Below are positions 57,251 through 64,000 of a DNA stretch of 64,000 bases, one piece after another. Both the position numbers and the translations under genes were made by a program. Positions within the stretch are counted from its first letter, which is position 1, and the number at the start of each line of letters is the position of its first letter. Below the pieces are notes generated by a model. That model did no database searches. It had not been told where the DNA came from and saw only the letters and a program-made list of their open reading frames with translations. Source of the stretch: Thiorhodococcus drewsii AZ1 (GTDB lineage Bacteria; Pseudomonadota; Gammaproteobacteria; Chromatiales; Chromatiaceae); assembly GCF_000224065.1 (NCBI RefSeq), contig NZ_AFWT01000020.1, positions 43,050-107,049 of the forward strand, given 5' to 3'.

Positions 57251-57713
57251 CCAGGACGCTGAGCGGGAAGGATCGATAGGTTACAGGATCCACGCTCCTT
57301 GAATCGAGCGACTCTCGGGCGGAGGACACGGCCCCATGGCGTCTGGCGATCTTCGCCTGCTTCCAGGCGAAGCCCACACCAGCCCGGCTGGCAGGTGCGC
57401 GAGGATGCCCACAGGTGACGTCGCGCCGCGCGAAGTGGCGCCCATGGCGGCCCCGGCCTGACGCGCCTGCATGCGGTGACCGCCCCGATCGCTGAGCCGT
57501 TCCACGCCTGTTCCACGCCTCGCCGGGGTGGATTCCCCTCGCCTCCCCTTCCCGCCCCGCCCGAGCGCTCAGTCCTTGTGCCGTCTTGATCCGCGCACAC
57601 CCCGCACGCGCTCGGCGCGCCGAGCGCCCCCCGTCTCGCAGGCCTGCAGGGGCCATGTTCCACGGCGAGCCTGGCCGAGGCGCCCCGCTGGACCCGGTTG
57701 CGGGGTCCGCCAG
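57251..57713. other. 463-base region between the beta-helix gene and a transposase remnant
   Basis: Presumably holds the promoter of the beta-helix gene on the minus strand, near 57250-57300. An ORF upstream of the transposase remnant in the same frame (from 57528) is arginine/proline-rich and shows no transposase features, so the IS 5' part appears deleted or scrambled. Confidence 0.45.
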
Positions 57714-58235
57714 ATCAGTGACGATAGTGTCGGCTTCCGCACCCTCGGCAATTCGCGCGAGGCCAGCGCCTTCGTCTGCGATGCTATCGCCTTGGCCTGG
57801 GAGCAGCAGTTCCACGCCCGCTATCCGACGGCCACGGAGGTATTCTTGACCTTTGATGCCGGCGGGGCCAATGCCGCGCGCTCCTGGCGCTTCAAGGAAG
57901 ACCTGGTCGCACTCAGTCGGCGCCTCGGCATGCGTTTGCGCATCGCCCACTACCCGCCATACACCTCGAAATGGCATCCCATCGAGCATCGCCTGTCCAG
58001 TCAGGTCGAGCACAGCCTGCGCGGACAGATCCTCGATACCCCTGAGACGGTGCTCAAGGCGGTGGAGCGCACCACCACCGACACCGGACTGCGCGTGACG
58101 GCCTGCCTCCTTGATCGCGTGTATGAGGCGGGGCGTAAGTGCTCTGAGATCTTCCGCGCCATCAAAGACCAGTTCATTCATCATGATGAAACGCTCGGAG
58201 CATGGAACTATGTTGTCGACGCCAATGGAGTTTGA
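57714..58235 (+). pseudogene. Truncated ISAzo13-family transposase
   Basis: The last 173 codons of a DDE transposase of the ISAzo13 type. Visible are FLTFDAGGANAARSWRFKEDL (second Asp), RIAHYPPYTSKWHPIEHRLSS (catalytic Glu in PIEHR), and TTTDTGLRVTACLLD, GAWNYVV near the end. The N-terminal half with the first Asp is missing. It marks the boundary between the beta-helix gene and the LRR gene as a site of past insertions. Confidence 0.85.
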
Positions 58236-58320
58236 GGGAACTCATCCATTCAAATGCACCATTTGTTAGTAAACAGCCCCTTATGAACAGATCAGCGGAG
58301 ATGTGTGTAAACGAGATGCC

Positions 58321-61300
58321 CTAAAGCGAATCAAGCAGGTCCGGAATGCTTGCAATGGCTGTAGAACGCGTCTCGTTGTCCGCTGTGACGACCATTAAGA
58401 TCTGGGCCCCTAGCATCCGCAGCCTGGTTTGTTGTTCCTCGCTTAATCTGCTATAGGCAATCTCGCGTACTGCCTGCTCAGCGGCGAAGGCCAGACCCAC
58501 TTTCACCTGGTTGCCGAAGCGCGCCATATCGTCAACAGCATCCGGATTGGCCCATCCTCCCTCGATTAAAGTGATAATCATTTCATTACGCCGTACCAGC
58601 CCGGCGTTCAACTGTTCAAGCCAATAGGCCTTACCGTCCGCGTCTGCAGAACGTCCGAATATGTTTTGATACAGGGCTTCTATGAGCTCCTCATAACCCA
58701 AATCATCGGGATACTTCTCTTTGACGAGTGGTTGATCAAAAAAACTTTGTGCCACGGCAGTTGGAGTCCAACCTGCATCGTCGATGTTTCCGATCCAATA
58801 TTGCAGACCTTCATTGTCAGGAGAATACCCCATTGTCGCGATGTATATCTCTGTAGCACGCCAAGCGGTATCACGCTGCACTTGTTCAATCTCGTCTGTC
58901 GAGAAAAAGAACGTCCGCCCCCCCACTGATAAGGTCGCTTGCACATTGGGATCCGCAAAATCAGATTCGGCCACTCGAACCGTGACAGACTGACCACTCT
59001 GAACAATCCCAGGCTCCGTCGTGAAAGAAACGTCGTCGATACTGTACTCACCATTGGCGATCGAAATAGAAACCGGCACATTGATTCCACTGACCACAGC
59101 CGGATTGGAATAGACCCATTGCGGTATTGACTGAGAATCACTCGGCGCTAACGCGATGTCGTCGGGCGATTCGAGGCTTCGCGAACTGACTATGCTACTG
59201 ACGAAACTCTCCTTACCGTTTGCATTGATCGCCACAATCACATACTCGCGCGCCAATGCGCTACTACCGCTTGCAACCGCTGGGGTGTTGTCGGTATAGC
59301 GTGTGAGTGTTCCAGCAAGCTCCTCATCGAGCTGAAAGTTTAGGCTACCTTCTTCACGACTGAAGATTCGGTAACCGGTCACAGTCGTATCGGCAGGCGC
59401 TACCCAAGTCAGGATCGTCTCAGACTGGTCTTCAGAATAAGAAACACTGAGGTCTATCGGGCGTTTTGGCTGATCGACAATCGACAAGGCACCATCGTCG
59501 GAGAGATCAAAGGAGATCTCATCTACGCCATCGGTTTTCAATACGCTGGCACGAAGCGTCCGCATCTCCCCGTTAACTCGGGTTTCGAAATCAATGAAAA
59601 AGAGCCGATCTTCAAAACCGATTCGCGGATGGATTTGAATACTGTAGCGCCCCGCATCAAAATCCCTGAGCAACAACGAGGTGGCGTTTGACTCGGTCGA
59701 GAACTCACCATCAAGAAGGCTAGTGTCAGATTCCTCGCTAGCGTTGCCGATGGTTCCTCCCGGCCCTGTCAGCATGAGCGGTAACGCCTCCCACACCTGA
59801 ACACGTATTTCAGATGTTTCCACAGCCTCTGCTGACTGGGCACTTGTTAATGCAAGATCTGAGCTGAGGTTACCTACCATGCTAGCAGATTCTAATGACG
59901 CTCTTCCTGCTTGGAGAATTTCAAAAATTTTCTCTTGAATGACAGGATCATCCGGTTGGGTGCCGTGATCGTTGTTACCAATCTCAAGAATGCAATCGTT
60001 ACCAGCAGAGTCCAATGCCTCAAGTCCCATTTTTGCAAGATCAGTAGGAACCGTGCCATCACCATTAGCAGATTCAAAAACAAAGTTGTTTGTTGAAGAA
60101 TCGGTTTGTGGCCAATAGTTATCGATATCATCGCTACATGTGCTGGATTGGCATGCCGGATTATAGACAAAAGCATAGCGAGGCATATGCGCCTGTGGTT
60201 TATCCGTCAAGATCAGCCATGTTTCTATCTTGTCTGGACTTAGTGGATTCTTTAAGCCATCAGCACTCAAAGGATTGCAGATAAGATTCCTATCCCTAAC
60301 CGCATACAATCTCTCCAACTCGTAGTTTTCTTCTGTAGTGTGGCCATACCGCAGTGGGCCAAAGATCTTAGCGTTACTCAATGGCAGCAATGCGTTACCG
60401 CCAGGTGCGAGCGCTCTGATTGCACGACGCCGAAGACGTGTATCGCCGCGCCACTTGTCAGTGTAGCCATAGACCCCGCCCCCTTCATCTATATTCGCTT
60501 CATCATCAAGATTGTTTCTACTGTCACGCAACAACGCGGATCCAAACGCTGCAATAAAAAGATTGTTGGCAGTAGACGAGTAAAATAGGGGTGCAATGAC
60601 CCTGCCAGCCAAGCCCAACTCCTCAGTCGATATGTCAAGGCTCAAGGGATCTGCAGCTGACAAGAAATAATAGGTCTTTACCGATCCGCCGTTGGGGGTT
60701 CCAATCATAATAAAACGGTCAATTTGGTTAGCTTGCAGTTGACCTGATAATTGAATCAAATACCGCGTCAGAAGTCCGCCCATGGAATGGGCGATGATAT
60801 CCACTTTTTCATACCTGGAATTTCGATTTTTTGCGTCATTCAGCGCATTATCGATGGCAGGAATGAGATAATTATAGACGTTATCATGTAAGGTTGCGCG
60901 CCAATCCCATGCCACTCGATAGACTACAAATCCCCTTGCTATTAGATCCGACTCGAGATCAGTCCATCCTGTCGGATCCATTCCAAACACCGGAACCTGC
61001 GGCCCCCAAGTAGTAAAAAACTCTAGGTTATCGCAATCCGGATCATTGAAAGCCGCATCCCGCCCGCCTTGTGCTTTCTGACAAATCTGTTTCGGCATCC
61101 TTGGGTATCTGGCACTCCTCGCACCTAGTGTACTTCCAAAGATTCCATGAACCAACAACACAGGCCGCCCTTGATTTACGAAGACGGGTTTCGCAAAGAG
61201 TCCTTTCGATGGGACTGTATAACTTGTATTGCCGTGATCACAAGCAGTATGGGTATATCTATACTGATACTCACTACTATTATCAGTATATCCAGCCGTT

Positions 61301-63870
61301 ATCCAAGACTCATCGAGCTTATATCTGATATCTATTGATTTTCCAAGTTGCAAAATAGGAGTTCGGCTATTCCACTCCTCCCGTGTTGCGATGGAATAAA
61401 AATACTTCTTCTTCTCCATACTCACCCACGGTGATGTTTCCGATAACCGATATTGAAGAGTTCCAGTTATAGGTATTCCCTTTTGTGTTAGCGGGACACG
61501 CACAATAGTGTTCAGATAGGCCTCTTCACAGTTTCCATAAAGGATGCTCGATATAGGGTGCTGGCTATCCAGACTTCCGACCCCGGAGGTTAATTTAGAA
61601 TCCACCCCGAGCGCCCTAGATCCTTCTGCTGTTGCCGTCATTTGACTGTCAAACACTACTGGAACTTGAACGGATAAAGCGCCCAATCCCTCCGTAATGG
61701 CTCTAAAGCCAGTGATGTAAGCCTGTCCTCCATCAAACCAAACCAACCGTCGACCGCCTGCGTCGAGACCACCTAAGGTCTCGATATCGATGCCGGTCGC
61801 CCACATCGCTGCAGGACCAGAGAATCCAGAAACGATAACTCCACTCGAATCAACCAAAGAAAGCTCTAGGGTATACGACACACCAACTTGTAATTCGTCT
61901 GGGACGCTATCCCAACGAACCGTTGCTCCAACCGGAACATGATTGCTACTTGTCCTGACGACCTTTCCCTGAACCGGATCAGCGTGTAACCCTTGCGTAT
62001 CGTAGGCTTCGACTTCCCAGGTGATATCGCTACTCGAATCCAACAATGTCACACAGTCGCGCGTGCTGAAATTGATCAGGCCAGTCTCGACTGGAACCTC
62101 ATAACCTGCTTTGAGATAATCGGTATGACAGACATTCCCCTTTCCATCACTAAAGAATACGCGAAGATTCTTGACTTCATCACCATCGCTATCGGTAATC
62201 ATAAAACTGCCGCCAAAGAGGCTGCCTGTCGCACCGATGCTTACCTGGCTAACCACAGGTTTATTACCCGGACCCGGCTCGGGGATACCGCATGTGGTTT
62301 TTTGACTATTTTCCCATCCCGGATCGTTTGCATCGAGGAAACTAACAACTGCTGAATCCAGGGTCGATGCTTTAAGGCAATTGTCGGCCACCTTAAGAAC
62401 GCTTAAAGTATTTAATTGGGCTAATCCTTTTGCAATTCCTGTAATGTTGTTATTGTTTAGATAGAGTTCTGTCAGGTTGGAAAGCTGCCCAATCTCTCCA
62501 GGAACATCTCCACTAAACTTGTTACTTTCGAGACTCAAGTAAGTTAGCGTTTCTAGATTTCCCAAGGCTGCAGGGATAGGTCCACTAAGCTGGTTGTTGT
62601 AGACGGTCAATCCCTCTATTTTGCCAAGATTCGCCAACTCTGGCGGGATAGCACCACTGAGCTGATTACCTCCAAGGTTCAACCAGATTAACTGGCCCAG
62701 ATTGCCTAGTTCTTCAGGAATAGTTCCAGTAAGCTGATTGTTTCCGAGTTCCAGCCAACCTAGCTGATCTAAATTCCCCAACTCAGAAGGGATGGCTCCA
62801 CTAAGCTGGTTATCGTCGAGACCTAAATATGTGAGTTTTCCGAGATCCCCCAATTCCGGAGGAAGGGCCCCACTGAGTTGGTTAAGATTGAGCTTTAGCC
62901 CCTTAAGGTGATCGAGACCTCCCAGTTCCCTTGGAATAGATCCAGTTAGCTGGTTATTCTCGATTGCAAGCCACTGAATCTGGTCGAGATCGCCTAGTTC
63001 TTTTGGTATATCTCCAGAGAGCTGATTATTTCCGAGCTCTAACCGGCCCAGTTGACCCATATTACCCAAGGTCGCCGGAATAGCTCCACTGAACTGGTTA
63101 TTGCGAAGATCTAAAGTTATTAGATCAAGATTGCCCAGCGCCTCTGGAATAGTACCGTTGAATTGGTTATGCCCGAATTTGATACGTGCGAGCTGATTAA
63201 GATTCAATAGTGAAAGCGGAAAAGATCCGGTAAGTTTATTATTCTCTAGATTTATATACCGTAATTCAGTCAATTGTTCCAATTCTGTTGGTAAGCTCCC
63301 GCTCAACCTGTTGTCTGGCAATTCTAGTGAAGCTACATGTACCTGGCCGGTAGAATCACGAGAACACAATATGCCATACCAGACAGGCCAGGTGCACTCT
63401 GTGCCTACCGCACCCAACCAACCCGTATGGTCTTTCCACTGAGGGCCATTGGTCGCATTGTATAAGGCGATCAAAGCTTGTCGCTCAGTGCTTGGTATCC
63501 CCCATGTCTCTGAAATTTCAGATTTTTGAAACCAATAGTATTGCTGATCCGCCTGTTGGTGGCTGGTGTCAGTTGCTCCAACTTCAATCTTATATGAACC
63601 AGACTCTAAGCTATCGAGATCAATCGCAAAGATTGCGGTTGCTCCAGTCCCCGTCAGGTCTGCGCTTCCCTTTTGCCCGGTCGAACTACCTGAAGAGGTC
63701 TGTACGTCGTAGGTAGCCGCTACTAATCCTATATCATCAGTCACCGTAACTTCTAAGGAAAACCCATTGGTCTTGGGATTATTTGAACCGCCTCCAGGAG
63801 TATTAATTGTTACGACTGGAGGATTGTCGTTACTGGTAGATAAAGTGGACCCTAAAAATCGGACAGTCAT
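58321..63870 (-). CDS. Giant LRR-lipase-FN3-DUF4214 protein, 5' end replaced by an IS element
   Basis: 1849 codons. Residues about 15-110 look Ig-like (VVTINTPGG, FSLEVTVTDDIGLVAATYD); about 180-495 hold 13 plant-type leucine-rich repeats of about 24 residues (LGNNQLSGDIPKELGDLDQI style) after an LRRNT-like cap. About 895-1310 is an LCAT-like lipase: LLVHGIFGS, nucleophile Ser in IIAHSMGGL, then NGDGTVP and NNDHGTQ. About 1530-1620 is FN3; about 1667-1800 is DUF4214-like (NIFGRSADADGKAYWLEQL). Codons 1-8 (MTVRFLGS) come from the IS end at 63846, so the native start and any signal peptide lie beyond the element. The gene is AT-richer than its neighbours, suggesting transfer. Confidence 0.82.
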   Translation of the reverse strand: MTVRFLGSTLSTSNDNPPVVTINTPGGGSNNPKTNGFSLEVTVTDDIGLVAATYDVQTSSGSSTGQKGSADLTGTGATAIFAIDLDSLESGSYKIEVGATDTSHQQADQQYYWFQKSEISETWGIPSTERQALIALYNATNGPQWKDHTGWLGAVGTECTWPVWYGILCSRDSTGQVHVASLELPDNRLSGSLPTELEQLTELRYINLENNKLTGSFPLSLLNLNQLARIKFGHNQFNGTIPEALGNLDLITLDLRNNQFSGAIPATLGNMGQLGRLELGNNQLSGDIPKELGDLDQIQWLAIENNQLTGSIPRELGGLDHLKGLKLNLNQLSGALPPELGDLGKLTYLGLDDNQLSGAIPSELGNLDQLGWLELGNNQLTGTIPEELGNLGQLIWLNLGGNQLSGAIPPELANLGKIEGLTVYNNQLSGPIPAALGNLETLTYLSLESNKFSGDVPGEIGQLSNLTELYLNNNNITGIAKGLAQLNTLSVLKVADNCLKASTLDSAVVSFLDANDPGWENSQKTTCGIPEPGPGNKPVVSQVSIGATGSLFGGSFMITDSDGDEVKNLRVFFSDGKGNVCHTDYLKAGYEVPVETGLINFSTRDCVTLLDSSSDITWEVEAYDTQGLHADPVQGKVVRTSSNHVPVGATVRWDSVPDELQVGVSYTLELSLVDSSGVIVSGFSGPAAMWATGIDIETLGGLDAGGRRLVWFDGGQAYITGFRAITEGLGALSVQVPVVFDSQMTATAEGSRALGVDSKLTSGVGSLDSQHPISSILYGNCEEAYLNTIVRVPLTQKGIPITGTLQYRLSETSPWVSMEKKKYFYSIATREEWNSRTPILQLGKSIDIRYKLDESWITAGYTDNSSEYQYRYTHTACDHGNTSYTVPSKGLFAKPVFVNQGRPVLLVHGIFGSTLGARSARYPRMPKQICQKAQGGRDAAFNDPDCDNLEFFTTWGPQVPVFGMDPTGWTDLESDLIARGFVVYRVAWDWRATLHDNVYNYLIPAIDNALNDAKNRNSRYEKVDIIAHSMGGLLTRYLIQLSGQLQANQIDRFIMIGTPNGGSVKTYYFLSAADPLSLDISTEELGLAGRVIAPLFYSSTANNLFIAAFGSALLRDSRNNLDDEANIDEGGGVYGYTDKWRGDTRLRRRAIRALAPGGNALLPLSNAKIFGPLRYGHTTEENYELERLYAVRDRNLICNPLSADGLKNPLSPDKIETWLILTDKPQAHMPRYAFVYNPACQSSTCSDDIDNYWPQTDSSTNNFVFESANGDGTVPTDLAKMGLEALDSAGNDCILEIGNNDHGTQPDDPVIQEKIFEILQAGRASLESASMVGNLSSDLALTSAQSAEAVETSEIRVQVWEALPLMLTGPGGTIGNASEESDTSLLDGEFSTESNATSLLLRDFDAGRYSIQIHPRIGFEDRLFFIDFETRVNGEMRTLRASVLKTDGVDEISFDLSDDGALSIVDQPKRPIDLSVSYSEDQSETILTWVAPADTTVTGYRIFSREEGSLNFQLDEELAGTLTRYTDNTPAVASGSSALAREYVIVAINANGKESFVSSIVSSRSLESPDDIALAPSDSQSIPQWVYSNPAVVSGINVPVSISIANGEYSIDDVSFTTEPGIVQSGQSVTVRVAESDFADPNVQATLSVGGRTFFFSTDEIEQVQRDTAWRATEIYIATMGYSPDNEGLQYWIGNIDDAGWTPTAVAQSFFDQPLVKEKYPDDLGYEELIEALYQNIFGRSADADGKAYWLEQLNAGLVRRNEMIITLIEGGWANPDAVDDMARFGNQVKVGLAFAAEQAVREIAYSRLSEEQQTRLRMLGAQILMVVTADNETRSTAIASIPDLLDSL

Positions 63871-64000
63871 TTAAGTTGTCAGGCCGGCACGAAAGGGTTG
63901 ATCACAATGGGTGAAGCAAAGCGCAAAACCTACGCCGCCGCGTTCAAAGCCAAAGTGGCCTTGGAGGCCACCCGTGGGGTGAAAACCGTCAACGAGATTG
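63846..64000 (+). mobile_element. Left end of an IS3-family insertion sequence (continues past window)
   Basis: The boundary TGGACCCTAAAAATCGGAC starts at 63846 with the TG expected of IS3-family ends, and the first transposase ORF follows at 63907. The element interrupts the 5' end of the LRR-lipase gene. The right end and target duplication are outside the window. Confidence 0.82.
63907..64000 (+). CDS. IS3-family transposase OrfA, N-terminal fragment
   Basis: The first 31 codons, MGEAKRKTYAAAFKAKVALE and on to KTVNEI, match the helix-turn-helix OrfA of IS3-family elements (compare the usual YSAEFKAKVALEAL pattern). The gene runs off the window end, so whether it is intact cannot be seen. 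Confidence 0.88.
   Translation, partial: MGEAKRKTYAAAFKAKVALEATRGVKTVNEI

Noticed and set aside
56955..58184. A 409-codon minus-strand ORF spanning the beta-helix gene start and the transposase remnant
   Set aside because: It is out of frame with both recognisable coding regions and has low-complexity arginine/glycine-rich sequence.

Overview
The window looks like the chromosome of a GC-rich purple sulfur gammaproteobacterium (Chromatiaceae-like; inference from gene content and protein style). It combines a cytoplasmic sulfite dehydrogenase of the SoeABC type, a molybdenum nitrogenase operon (nifH-D-K-T with accessory genes), the nitrogenase-switch enzyme DraT, an E. coli-type cytochrome bd oxidase, and ordinary gammaproteobacterial housekeeping genes (mutS, xerD, yajQ, dsbC, ogt, metA, uup, hrpA). 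No rRNA, tRNA or CRISPR array was seen.

Layout. 1-9.6 kb is core genome: the 3' end of mutS, a PP2C phosphatase, dsbC, yajQ, xerD, ogt, ycgN, a U32/TrhP protein coupled to a ChaN-PDZ lipoprotein, and an M1 peptidase. 9.8-12.9 kb is a three-gene surface-polysaccharide-like locus (stand-alone P-loop ATPase, two-TM co-polymerase, exported FN3/FG-GAP protein). 13-17.8 kb is soeCBA on the minus strand. 18-23 kb holds metA, a P-loop protein and uup. 23.1-28.3 kb carries an FNR-like regulator, a protein of unknown function, a NifX-like protein and cydABX. 28.4-37.3 kb holds an OmpA-like lipoprotein, a WecA/MraY-family transferase, hrpA and a degenerate REC-REC-GGDEF-EAL protein.

37.6-45.3 kb is the nif operon on the minus strand: nifH, nifD, nifK, nifT, a ferredoxin, a NifY/NafY-like protein, a small protein, a 4Fe-4S LRV protein and an ORF2-like protein. 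It is read from a textbook sigma-54 promoter with an IHF-like site and a NifA-type upstream activator sequence, which overlaps the start of the divergent draT. Nearly every long nif intergenic gap holds a hairpin. nifE, nifN and draG are not in the window.

46.4-52.0 kb holds a histidine phosphatase, a chemoreceptor, a ROK sugar kinase and a TacAT-type toxin-antitoxin pair. From 52.4 kb the window becomes accessory: a very large beta-helix/membrane/NTPase-like protein whose beta-helix is encoded by a 156-bp tandem array and is broken by one extra base; a truncated ISAzo13-type transposase; and a 1849-codon AT-richer ORF with plant-type leucine-rich repeats, an LCAT-like lipase, FN3 and DUF4214-like domains, whose 5' end has been replaced by the end of an IS3-family element running off the window.

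A family of 7-bp-periodic repeats (CTACCAG and relatives) occurs at five places, once in frame inside hrpA. All functional statements are by recognition of motifs and family style; no database search was run.
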